Shown: positions 22,319-36,065 of the stretch, in pieces
How the letters are laid out: every line of letters begins with the position of its first letter
Position numbering within the stretch: the stretch's first letter is position 1
Assembly: GCA_001430745.1 (NCBI GenBank)
Contig: KQ482029.1
Span: 186,931 to 246,419, forward strand
Source: Auxenochlorella pyrenoidosa
Taxonomy: Eukaryota > Chlorophyta > Trebouxiophyceae > Chlorellales > Chlorellaceae
Length of the DNA: 59,489 nt
Direction: 5' to 3'
Translations under genes and position numbers: made by a program
The notes under the pieces: generated by a model
The model's input: only the letters and a program-made list of their open reading frames with translations
Told to the model about the DNA's origin: nothing
Databases searched by the model: none

Positions 22319-24177
22319 TCAACGGCTGGGGGCTGGGCCCAACGCCGCGAGGAACTGCTCGTCAGTGAGGGCCCACAGCGTACGCAGCAGGCGCCAGCCG
22401 TTGCGCTGCGTGCCCAGTAGATACTCAGCGTTGGAGGGTTCACGCGCAGCTGCGTACGCGCCCAGGCTCAGACTCTGCACTAGGCGGGCGCAGCACAGTA
22501 TGCGCAGCATGTCACGCTCAGCAGGCTCTAGGGGCAGCTCAGCCTCGTAGCCCGCCAGCAGCGCCCTGGCAGCAGGCAGCGGGTCCTCGATGTGCGCCTC
22601 CAGCAGCATCATGTAGACGGCCGCCGCTGCCGGCTCCGCGGCCAGCCAGCACCAGGAGGCATCCCCCCAGTCCAGCAGGCCGGTGATGAGCGCGGGACCG
22701 CTGCCATCAGCGACGGAGCCGCCCGGGGGCGCAGCAGCTGCGCCGCCGTCTGCTCCAACAGCCGCCTGCTCCGCCGCCGCGACCGCCGCCGCTGCCTGCT
22801 CATCCACCAGCACGTTGCGCTCGTTGGCGTCAGAGTGGATGATGGCGCTGCGCAGGCTGCCGCCCTGAGCTTTGATCACGGTGCCAAAGTGGCGCACCAC
22901 GGCGTCCAGCAGGGGCCTGCAGGGAGGGCCAGCCGGTGGTGAGTCTGCACGACCGTTGGGCGGTGCGCTGGTGCGCCAACGCACAGCAAGCCGTCACCTA
23001 CCGTGCGGCCCGCTCACGACCCTGGCACTTGCTGCTGCCTGTCGCACGCTCCTCCACATGCATGCCCGGCCCGCCTCGACGGGAGCCCAGGTAGTCGCCA
23101 CCATGCACAGCGCTGAGCGTGGGGACCGGTGATGAGCCAGGGGGGCAGCACAACCGCTCACACGTCCAGGCCCGGGATCTCCTCCAGGGCGGGCCGCACG
23201 CGGGCGTACGTGGGCAGCAGGTACAGGAGGTTCCAGTCGTACGGCGTCCTCAGCGCCTCGCTCGCTGTCCAATCCCAGCCCTGCCCCCGGGGGGTGGGAA
23301 AGGGGGGGGGACAGTTGCGGCTGAGGGACCTGGCTGGCCCTGGGTGCTGCCCCTGCAAGACACCTTGCGGCACCTCTCCCTGTGCTCGCCCCACTTCTCC
23401 CCCCCACACCCCACCTGCAGTGCACGGTCGGCGCGAGCCAGAAGCGCGCCCAGCTGGCGGCACAGCTCAAAGGACTGCAAGCCAGGGCGAAAGCCGGAGG
23501 GAGGGCGGTAGATGTGCTGGGGTTGGTAAATTGAACATCTTGCCATGACAGAGCAGTGGCTTCAGAGGCAGTGCTGCAGCGCGGTTGGACTGGAGGGCAA
23601 CATGAGCACAGTGGTGCACCCGGTCGATTCGACACAAGCTTGCGCCCCACCCTCGCCACGATCCCAAGCAGCAGGACCCACCTACCTGTGCCACATCCAC
23701 CAGCAACTTGCCGGGCAGCCAGCTGAGTGCACGAACAGCGTGCTGCCGACCATCGTCGGCCACAATGCGCAGCGTGTATGGATCTCCCCCAAGGTTGCGG
23801 GCCTCCTCGTCGGGCCGGTCAGCTGCCACCTGCAGCGGCGCAGGCACCGGGATGCCCGCGGCCTCTAGCTGCACCAGCAGCGCGTTCTGCGCCTCGGCAA
23901 AGAGCGGCTTGGCCGAGTCTGTAGCGTTGTGCACCTTGAGCACGCAGGCGGCGGTGGGCCCTGCACGCAGGCAGGCGGGCATGCGGCAGGGAGGTGGTGG
24001 GCCCCACAAAGTTGGACATGTTGTTAGCGGCTCGCAACCCGGCGCACCTGGCGCACCTGCCACACGCCAGTTGCGGTCGTCGTAGCCTGCGAGCTCGCTG
24101 ACTTCTAGCGGCATTTCCAGGCCCCAGTACCGATATGCCATATCCTTGGCCTGCTCGGCCGACACAGCCGGCCTCAT
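22319..24177 (-). CDS. Hydroxylysine kinase-like phosphotransferase (APH family)
   Basis: Member of the aminoglycoside-phosphotransferase/choline-kinase fold, closest in pattern to hydroxylysine kinase (HYKK/AGPHD1), which phosphorylates 5-hydroxylysine with GTP. Exons: 24057-24177, 23686-23960, 23415-23516, 23162-23280, 22319-22916, closing in frame to 404 aa; the family is about 370-400. Visible motifs: AACVLKVHN (nucleotide-binding Lys), EAQNALLVQLEAAGIPVPAP, PYTLRIVADDGRQHAVRALSW and YRPPSGFRP. The catalytic loop is HSDANERNVLVD (H-x-D-x4-N) and the metal-binding loop LLDWGDASW. A Gly/Ala/Pro-rich insert sits between these loops. The start (MRPAVSAEQAKDMAYRYWG) was chosen at 24177; a weak upstream acceptor leaves room for one more 5' exon. 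Substrate is inferred only from similarity. Confidence 0.87.
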
Positions 24178-24598
24178 GGTGCACCTGCGCAAGAGGAAGA
24201 TGTGGGAGCGCACGAGAGTGAGGCGGCAGTGCTGGCGGCGCAGTGAGCCAGAGGCGCCGGCGAGATGAATCATTCTGCGATTCATTTTTTCGACACCTGT
24301 CAATTGCAGAACCACGGTAGAGGTCTGTGGGGCCGTCACCCCAGGGCAAGAGTCTCGGCGGAGGTGGACCTCTGTTGGGGCTTTGCAAGCGGCGGACCGA
24401 TCGAGAACGCTTTGAAGAGGACACGATCGGGAAGCAGCAACACCGACAAGAAGGCCGCTCTCCTTGCAAATGGTCTTGTTGCAAGATGCCGCTGGCTGAC
24501 TGAAAGGGACGCTCGCCCTGGGAGCTCGCACGGTGACTAAAGCTCTCCAAGAGCTTTTGCCACACTCCAATTCCATTCCGACCCAAGCCTCCGGCACC
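24178..24598. promoter_or_regulatory. Divergent promoter region, hydroxylysine-kinase-like gene / cysteine protease
   Basis: 421 bases between divergent start codons, holding both promoters and leaders. It is richer in A/T than the coding flanks. No element was identified. Confidence 0.45.
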
Positions 24599-27720
<3,122 letters not shown>

Positions 27721-28167
27721 GCCGCGCTCGACTGAGCCACAGGCAGTTGGTGCCGTGCGCTGGCCTTGTGTCACATGCCAGCATGGGCATGTTGAGGCCT
27801 GCGCTGTCGCCTCATCCCCTGTGCTCTGACCACCTTGCATTCCCACTGGCGTAGCCACATACTCCCAGCGTTTGTCCCCTCGATGCACCTGCTCTGTCCA
27901 CCTGTACTCTGGTGTACCCCTCCCGGGCAGCTCACACAACACCCATGCCTCACGCCTTCCCTCCCCTGCTGTACTCTACCCCTGTGACAATGCCACGCTC
28001 TGCCACCCTCCTGTCCCCTCGCTCCTTCTGTCCCTGTCCCTGTCATCAACCACGTTTGCCCCATGGCCGCGCCTCCACCAGCCTGGGCTGTAAACAATCT
28101 CTGCATCTACAGATACTCCAGACATTCGCTGGCATGGGGGACGTGACATGCAGGCGCTTCCTGCCGC
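27721..28167. other. Convergent 3' region between cysteine protease and ZUP1-like gene
   Basis: 447 bases between facing stop codons, C/T-rich on the plus strand, with a TGTAA at 28089-28093 for the protease transcript. No gene seen. Confidence 0.45.
28089..28093 (+). promoter_or_regulatory. Putative poly(A) signal TGTAA for the cysteine protease
   Basis: TGTAA about 370 bases after the stop at 27720, only 75 bases before the stop codon of the opposing gene, so the two transcripts probably overlap or nearly meet. Confidence 0.45.
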
Positions 28168-31014
28168 TCAGTAGCGCTCCGAGGCTGCGACAGTCTTCAG
28201 CGCCTCGAGCTCCGCGCCCTGCGCCAGCCCGGGGGCCACGTACAGCACCTGGTACTGCGCATGCCGCAGGGTGTGCGCCCCCCGCCGCAGCAGGCGCTGC
28301 CAGCCCTGCCGGCTGGATAGGGCTGCCGCCAGCGCGGGGCCAGAGGTGCCGGGGTCCAGGATGAGCAGGGTGTACTGGGGCTGCCGCTCGGCACCCACCA
28401 GCCGGCGCTCGATGCCCACGATGGTGCGGCTGTGGCCCTCGTGCTGCAGGGGTGGGGGGGACCCGCGCGTGGGTGCTGGGGATGCGCTGGAGGTCGAGCA
28501 CGAGGTGCAGCAGCATGGGCAGCAGCGGCAGGCGCGTCAAGGCAACACAGACGCTCCCCTTGTGCCACGGCTTGTTGGCCATCACCAGCCACATGCCCAG
28601 CCCTCCCACCTGGAAGTAAAGCGGCGACTTGCCGCTCAGCCGCACGGCAGACTGCTGCAGGCGCAGCCGCTTTACGGTGCGACCCTCTTCTCCTGCTTCC
28701 TCTGCTGCCGCGGCTGCCGCGGCTGCTGCAGGCCCGCCGTCGCCGCCACCGCTGCCGCCATCCTCTGAGGCAAAGTAGCGCCACACCCAGAGGAGCAACT
28801 GCTGTGCCACGCTGCTTCCAGATCCTGCGCTGCTGCCAGGAGGCCCTGCTGCCGAGCCGCCCGCTCCACAAGGGCCGCCACCCCCTGCCCCCAGCACGCC
28901 GCTAGGCAGCATCTTGCGGAATGGTTCAGCCTCTGCGGCTGCCGGGCTGGCATGACAGGCTGCGCAGAGGTCAAAGTCCGGGCGCGTCTCGCTCCTGAAC
29001 CGATCCCCCACAATAGGGCACACGCCACAGCCGTCGCACTCCACATTTGGGTGCACAGGCAGGGCGCTGCCGCGCCCAGCTGCTGCAGCTGCCGCCGCTG
29101 CTCCTGCCGCGGCCTGGCTGCGCTGCGTGCCAAAGTCCACTATCCGTGCCCGCAGGCCAAAGCTGCGGAAGAGCGCCGCAGCCTCGGTGGTGCCCACCCA
29201 TTTCTGCAGGAGGGCCACGAGGGAGGGCTGGAATGAGCAGCATGGGTGGCCAGCAACATGCCCGCAAGGAAAGAATATATGATAGCCGACGCTCTGTGGC
29301 GCGCGATGAAGCAGTCCCATCGCCTGCTGCTACCCAGGCCACCCTCTCACATGCGTTCCCTGCACTCTGCCGCCCAGCTGCTCCGCACCCTGCCGGTCAA
29401 ACCCTGCCTGCCACGCCGCCTCTGTAACACAGAGCAGGGCAGGGCAAACAGGTCGGGGAGCTTGTTTCCACCAACATGGGCAACAGGGACGGTGCAGCAA
29501 GGGCGGGCCAAGGGCACATGTGGGCAGCGGCGCCGCCGATCCTGCTGCTCAGCCTCCCGCTCTCCCACCCCCCTTCTTGCTCGCCAGCAGCCCTGCCTTG
29601 CCCACCGAGCCAGGCTTGCAGCGCTGGAATGTCTGGCACCCAGCCAGCCCCACCAAACAGCACCTCTCGCGCCTCCTGCAAGCAGGCCAGGAAAAGGTGG
29701 AGGGAAGATGGGACAGGCAGGGCTCGCGAGCCAGCACGGTCTCAACCGGCACGAGGCCTGGCAGCTGATCGGCCTGCTGGCCGCCCAGCTGTCGATGCCC
29801 AGCTGTCCTGCAACCTTGAACCATAGCCAGCGCTGCAGCCTGCATACAGCATTCCGACAGAAGCTCACCGGCTGCGCCGCCAGCAGGTGCGCCGCCAGCA
29901 TCTGCATGTTGTTGTAGCCGCAGCCCCAGCCAGCAGAGAAAAGGGTGGCGCCAAAGTGTTGCACCGGCCCGCACAGCGCGGCGGCATAGGTGCCGGGGCT
30001 GCTGCCGCGCGGCGCCGCCTCGAGGCACCCCGCCAGCAGCTGCACCAGCCCGCCAGCCAGGGTGGTGGGGTGCACGCGCTGCTGGGAGGCAACGATTGCG
30101 GCAGGGGTGGGGGGGTCCAGCACTCGGGCTGCCGCGGCCTGCACCTCTGGGTTGTCTGGGCACTCGCGCGCCCTGGCCAACGAGAGGGTGGGCGAACAGC
30201 GAGGCATGTGGGCAGGACCAAGGCACTGACGGCTGGCAGCAGCTGGGCCGGTAGAGGGGCTGGATTTGTGCTGGAGAGCACCATCGCTGCGGGCCTGTCC
30301 TGCTGGGCAGCCAGCCCAGCCACCTTTGGTCACCACCACAGCCGGCCTCACCCACCAGTGTCCCGGGCCGCCGCAGAGCCTGCACTCGCCCTGTCGCGGC
30401 GCCGCCGCCCAGCCGTGCCGCGCCCTCAGCTCCTGGAAGTACAGCTCCTCCAGCTGCGCCTGGTGCGCCTCGCTGTCGCCGTCGCTGCCCTCACCGCCGC
30501 CGCCCCACTCGGCTGCAGCAAGCGCCGCCGCTGCCTCGGCATCGGCCGCCTCGGCGGCGGCGCGCGCTGAGGCATCCTGGGCACCTCCCGTGCCTCTGCT
30601 GCGCCCATGGGCCTCCAGCTGCCGCAGATCTTCCTGCTCCAGCTGGTGGGCCAGCAGGTGGGAGTCGAGCTCCCCCGGTGGCAGCACAGCGCCGCACTGC
30701 GGGCACGGCACCGCCGGGCTGGCTGCAGTGGCGGCAGCACTACCGCTGCATCCTCCCGCAACTATCCTCGCCTCCTCCACTATCTGCACCTCATCATCGT
30801 CCTTGACAAAATGATCATTGACATGGGCTTGCAGCTCTGTGGTGCAGCACAGGAGTTCGAGGGAAGTGGTGGTGCAATCAGGGGGCGGCGGGCGGGCGGT
30901 GCCCGGCGGCGGACAAGCAGCACAAAGATCGGCACCTTGTCCGCAGGCTCTGGCCCCTGTCCACTCACCGCTGGAGTCGACGAACAATTTTGAGCACACG
31001 GGACAGTCGCCCAT
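28168..31014 (-). CDS. ZUP1: ZUP1/ZUFSP-type deubiquitinase (peptidase C78) with C2H2, CCHC and ZZ-like zinc fingers
   Basis: Animal ZUP1 is a deubiquitinase specific for long K63-linked chains and acts in genome stability. Exons: 30969-31014, 30356-30836, 29869-30172, 29606-29675, 29351-29421, 28610-29203, 28168-28443; 613 aa in frame. The N-terminal C2H2 finger spans the first intron (CPVCSKLFVDSS + ELQAHVNDH). A second C2H2 (CPQCGAVLPPGELDSHLLAH) is followed by a Glu/Ala-rich helix. A CCHC knuckle (CRLCGGPGHWARECP) is split by the second intron. The C78 domain has its catalytic Cys in GWGCGYNNMQML, His in EGHSRTIVGIE and Asp in LLILDPG, so all three catalytic residues are present. Between WVGTTEAAALFRSFG and the catalytic His lies an insert with a ZZ-like finger (ECDGCGVC ... 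PDFDLCAAC) and low-complexity Gly/Ala sequence. The start fits the first finger directly. Confidence 0.93.
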
Positions 31015-31552
31015 TCAGCAGAGGTGACTCTGAACTGATCCCCAGTCGTTTGTCTAGATCCCGATGCACCAGCTTCGAAGTAACGCTGCACGAGGAGCAA
31101 CGCACGTGGTGCTGCACTGCTCCTCCACCCCCGAGTAGCGCGCTGCAGTGCGGCGCCGCCCTGCTGGCACCAGCTTCAAGCTGGCCCGCCTGCACGCGCA
31201 TGCCACCACCAGTAGCCTGTGCTGATGTGGCAGACAAGTGAAGCGCTGGACATGAACTCAATGTCAAGTACAGGTAATATTACAGACCAGGGGGGGCGTG
31301 TTGCGCAGCGGGGAACCGCTAGAGCAGCATGTGCGGTCTGGAAGATTGAAACGCTGGCAGATATGCTGATGGCAGCAGTTGGAGCATGGCAGCACTTGCG
31401 CAAACATCTGTTGTGATGTTCCTTTGTCACATACACAGCACCGCCGAAGACCACTACAGAGTTGCAGCACAAAAAACGAGGACATGCGCACAAGGGGTCA
31501 GTCAGTTCAGTAAGTGCATGTTCAATGCTGCAGCTGCTGCAAAGGTGCTGTT
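31015..31552. other. Intergenic between ZUP1-like and WRAP73 genes (both minus)
   Basis: 538 bases holding the ZUP1 promoter and 5' UTR and the WRAP73 3' UTR, with a minus-strand TGTAA at 31280-31284. No coding exon recognised. Confidence 0.45.
31280..31284 (-). promoter_or_regulatory. Putative poly(A) signal TGTAA for WRAP73
   Basis: TTACA on the plus strand, about 270 bases beyond the WRAP73 stop codon in the direction of transcription. Confidence 0.5.
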
Positions 31553-34500
31553 TCAGCCAAAGAAGGCGCAGCAGAAGGCATCGCGTGCAGTCAGCACCAG
31601 GGACTCGCCGCCCGGGTGCCAGGCCAGGCCCGCTGCTCGGAAGCCGGGCAGCGGGATGTGCACGCAGGATGCGCCCTCAGGGGTCCAGAGGTACAGCTTG
31701 GAGTCGCCTGTGCAGGGGCGGCGGGAAGGCCCACAATGAGAGCAGGCTCACCCAACCCCAAAACAGCTGGCAATCCAGGCAACGATTGCTCCCCAGCGGC
31801 GTCTGCTTGGCTTTGCCTCGACCCTCCATCTCCCTCCCTGTCTGCTTCCAACACCAGCTGCTGGCGTTACCTGTCGACACCACGAGGCGGTTGGAGGCGG
31901 GGCACCACTGTGCCGAGCGCACAGGGCGCGCCTGCAGCAGCAGCGAGGCCAGCTCCAGCCTGCTCGTCTCCCACACCCACACCGCCGTGGGCATGGAGTC
32001 GCAGCGCGTGGCGATGTACGAGCCGTCGTGGCTCCACGCCACACTGCCTGCAGGCATGTGGGAGAGGGCGACAGGGAGCGCAGTGGAGATCTGGTCTGAC
32101 AGCGGGCGTGGGCAAGCGATGAGGGCATGGCCAGAGAAGCGGGGGTGTGCGGGACGCGAGCAGGACGCGGCGCGGCAGCCAGTGCCAGGCAGCCAGTGCG
32201 GGGGTTAAAGAAGAAAGTGTGCACTGGAGCGCTGCCCGTGCTGCCTAGCATCCAAAATGCCTGGCGCTGAGCTACCCTCCGCCAGGCCCACTCACCCACT
32301 CCCAGCTTGGGATTTGGCTTGTCTGTGGGAGGGCGCGGCACCATTGGCAGCCGCACCGGAAGCTCGGCTACCACATAACGAGACTTGGTGGCTGCCAGCT
32401 CTCCGCCCTCGTCCAGCAGGTCGAGGTCCAGCTGCAGGGGTGGGGTGGGGTGGAGGGAGGGGGTGGGGGTGGTATGCGCTGGTGAGCATGGTGGAGGCGG
32501 TCGAGGGGCGTGGGACAGGGCGAAGCAATCATTCTGACCAGCCAAGCCGTCGCAGCAGACGGGGCTGGAAATGAAGACATGGGTTGGTCACGAAGAGCGC
32601 CCCTGCCGGCTACACCAGCTGCGCGCGGTTCCCCGCCGCGGCGCGCCTGCGCGGGGTCCAGCTTGATGGGCGAGCCTGGCCCCACCCCCTTGACGGGCGA
32701 ACCCTGCCGCGAGGCGGGCCGCGAGCTGGGCCGCGAGCGTGGCCCGCCGCGGCTGCCCAGGCGGCTCATCCCAGGCGGCTGTGTGCCCTCCTGCGGGGTG
32801 GCAGCAAGACTGGGTGGGTGACGTCAGGAGAGGAGGCCGTGCATGCACTGGGAGCCGCTCAAGCAGGCGGCACAGCAAACTCTGCTCCTGCCCTCCCCTC
32901 CCGTACAGCTGGCTTTGCCACCACGGGGCGCCGGCGCGACAGCAGTGTGTCCTCCATGATCCCATGCAAGCAGTGGTCGCGCGAGTCCACGAGTACTCTG
33001 AGCACTGTGCCACACAGGCACATGGTGGAGCCAGGGAGCCAGCACCTCACCGCCACGACTCGGTGCGCCGAATCCTCCACCACCTCGCTGTACGCCACCA
33101 CAGTGGGCGGGCCCCGCGCCACCGGCGCATGCGCAAACTTTGCCAGCGGGCTCCAGGTCACATGATTGAGCACGGTGGCACCCTGCAGGGAGGGGCCGGC
33201 AGGGGGCACGAGGTGGCAGCGCCGATCATGTCACGTGGGTGATGCCGCAGGGTGCCCGACATCCAGCTCACAGCTGGCTGCAGGTGCCGACCATGCTGCC
33301 TGCTGCTCACGAGGGCTGTGCGCTGCCGCCCCCTCCCCACCCCACCTGCTCGTAGTCGCCCATGGCCAGCAGCTGGCCCGAGGGGCTCCAGGCCACCGCC
33401 TTGATGCCCAGCAGCTCCTGGTACCCGCTGTACGACACCAGGCACTCGCCCTCGGGGGTGTACACCGCCAGCTGCGGGCAGCAGGGGGGGGAGCCCCCCC
33501 CAGGTGGGCGCCGGCACAGCGGGCAGCGGCCAGGCAGCCGAGCCAGGCCGCGGCGAGTGACCACACCATGCCGTGGGCCACCTCAGGCCCGCCGCGCTCC
33601 CCATGGTGCGGCTGCACCAGAGGGCGGGCAGCGCTTGTCAGCCAGCGCCCACCTGGTGCCCATACAGCGCCGACTCCCAAACCGCCAGGCAGGTGCCGTC
33701 GGGCGACCACGCCAGGTCGGCCAGGTCGGCGGTGGCGGTGGGGAACTGCGCGCGCGGCTGCCAGGTGGCGCAGTCGTAGATGGCCAGGCTGTCCTTGCAG
33801 TCAGACCGCTGCGAAGTGGGGCAGAGCAGTCGCAGTCGAGAGAGGGCGCAGGGCCTGAACAGCTGCCGCAAGGAGCAGCTGAGCCAAAGTGTTGACCAGC
33901 CCACAAGCACAGCTGGGTGCGCTTGCCAGCCGGCCTGCATGCAGATGCTCCACGCAGGCGCCTTCATTCCCAGCAATTTCCACTGTCAGCGCTGCACTCC
34001 CCTCACCCCCCCCCGCCCCCCCCTTCCTCACGTGTGCGACCGCCAGCAGGCGGCCATCGGGCGAGAAGGCCAGCCCTGCGAGCGCGTGCTTGGGGCCCCG
34101 CAGGTAGGTGCAGCTCTGGTCCACCAGTGACCACACCGACAGTCGGACGTTGAAGTCGGCTGTGAGCAAGATGTGCTGGCCGTCTGGCGTCCAGTGCGCC
34201 GCTGTGATGCCTGCCGGCCCCTCGGCAATGGAGCAGGCCCAGTTGGGGTCTGGCGGGGAAGGACGCGGCGGCGAGCGGCAATGGTCCTTGTGTCAGCGGC
34301 ATACTGTGCACGATTCCGGGATGCCATGTGTGGCGCACTTCTGACTGAACGACAAACCTGGGAGACTAGCCAAGCAGTGGCACAGGAGTGCAGCTGAGGT
34401 TGAAGTGATGCTGCCACAGCTGGCCGCATGCACCTGCGTGGCCCGAGCCCACGACGCTCACCAGATGCACAGAACACCTGCACAGTGGCGCGTAGGAACA

Positions 34501-34699
34501 GGCCGCACAGCAGATGATCGCTGTCCGGGCTCCATGCGATGCTCTCGATGCGGTCCAAGCAGGAGCAGAGAGCAACTACCGCCAGCGAGTCGGCGGCGCG
34601 CACAACAAGCCGGTAGCCATCCGCGCTGGCCAACAGCCGGCCATCCGGGCTAAACACCGGCTGCGGCCCACAGTACGCCAGGCGATCAGTAAAGTCCAT
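31553..34699 (-). CDS. WRAP73: WD-repeat protein WRAP73 (WDR8)
   Basis: A WD40 protein that in animals and fungi acts with SSX2IP/Msd1 at centrosomes and spindle poles, anchoring microtubules. Exons: 34462-34699, 34032-34249, 33653-33808, 33346-33471, 33051-33182, 32647-32790, 32296-32431, 31871-32047, 31553-31707; 493 aa in frame (human about 460). The start MDFTDRL matches the family N-terminus. WD blades are visible as FSPDGRLLASADGYRLVVR, AWSPDSDHLLCGLFLR, HWTPDGQHILLTADFNVRLS, DLAWSPDGTCLAVWES, AVAWSPSGQLLAMGDYEQ, VAWSHDGSYIATR and the C-terminal LAWHPGGESLVLTACDAFC. Two family-specific stretches help: RSDCKDSLAIYDC and PPTDKPNPKLGVG. A Ser/Arg/Pro-rich linker (exon 32647-32790) sits between blades. 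Its 3' boundary, read here as a GC donor, is the least certain. It suggests this alga keeps centriole- or spindle-pole-related factors. Confidence 0.93.
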
Positions 34700-36065
34700 G
34701 GCACGGGCAAGAAGCAGGAAGGGCTGCGAATGGGCAGCGGTGGCGGGCGGCGCAGCGACGACGACGGCGTCAGTGCTTGAGGTGGAGAGGAATGCGAAGG
34801 TCGCTAGATGAACCCCGGTAGCGATCGGTTGCGTTACGCTCCTTTGCAACAGCGCCGGCTGCTGTAGGGTGTCGAGGGAGACAAAAGGGTGGTGCTGTTC
34901 GGGAGGCAGTCAAGAGCGCCTGCCGGTCGTGCTGCAATGTCCTGATAAAATGCCGGGGCAGGCTGCAACGGAGGAGACGAGGACCGGCTCACCTGCAGGC
35001 ACAAACTCGCGGTTTTCCCCGCTAGGGAAGCGTTCAGCGCCTGATGAAGCGCGACAGCGCGTGATCACTCTCCAGAGGTGCAGCGCTGCCTCGCATGCCA
35101 CCTGCTTGAAGCTGCTGCCGCCTGCTGCCGCCTGTTGTGTGCAAGCTGCAGCAGGCCTGTCGTCGTCCAGTGCAAAGCATCACATGCACCACTAAATCAA
35201 CGCAGCACAGGATATTCCCATCATTCTTTCCTCAAAACTGAAGACTGGTCAAGGCCCAGCCTGCATTGGACATCATCACAGTGGAGGCTCCCGACACCCA
35301 TTGTGAGCGCTGGGCCGCAACGGGCCCTGCCGCTTGTCCACCTGTAGCGCCCCAGCCCCTGCTGATCTCCCACCTTCCTCCGCCATTGCTCAGTCAGGCA
35401 GAACTGCCTTCCGATCACTGCAGTTGAAGCCCGCTGTCTGCATCCATGCCCAAGCCAGCAAGGACAAGTTGGTGCAGCCCATCATCACCTGACGGCATGT
35501 GCCTCGGAGCAGCCCAGGCGAGGTACATCCCAGGTGGCAGGCTGTAACGGCCTGTCAAGCCTAGCTGCCACCCTATGACGTGTAGGGACACAGGTAGTTT
35601 GCAATGGGGAATTGCATTTTGTGCTTTCTCAACGATCTTTGTCCCATGAGACCCGGACCTGCAGCGCTGGTGCATCGTCGCCTCGCGCTCTGTTGGCAAA
35701 GAGTTTGACGAACAGCAAGTTGCGCTGCATGTGGCCGCCAGCCTTATCAAGTCTTGTAAGGAAGGGGATCAAGCATGTGAAACGGTCATGCCCCGAGTAC
35801 CACGTATGAGAACGACGAGTGCCAGGGGTGGGCACGTGCTACGCCAGGCAGTGCCTGCACAGCAGGGCGGCACTGCAGGAGGAGGAAGAGGAGCCGCTGG
35901 GAGCGCATTCTGCAGCATTTCCATCACCTCTGGGCTGGACCCAGGTCCGTTTCTTGCGGAACTGGACGGGTGCAGGCAGGGCCAGGGCTGCACGGCACTG
36001 GCAAGACCCTCGGCAGGGGCAGCGCTGGTGGCGGGCAGCGCGCCCAAGCTTCTGGATCCAGGGAC
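34700..36065. promoter_or_regulatory. Divergent intergenic region between WRAP73 and the AP2/CW gene
   Basis: About 1.4 kb, the longest gene-free stretch here. It must hold two promoters and possibly 5' non-coding exons of the AP2/CW gene. Short open frames occur, but none resembles a known protein or has convincing splice partners. Confidence 0.4.
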
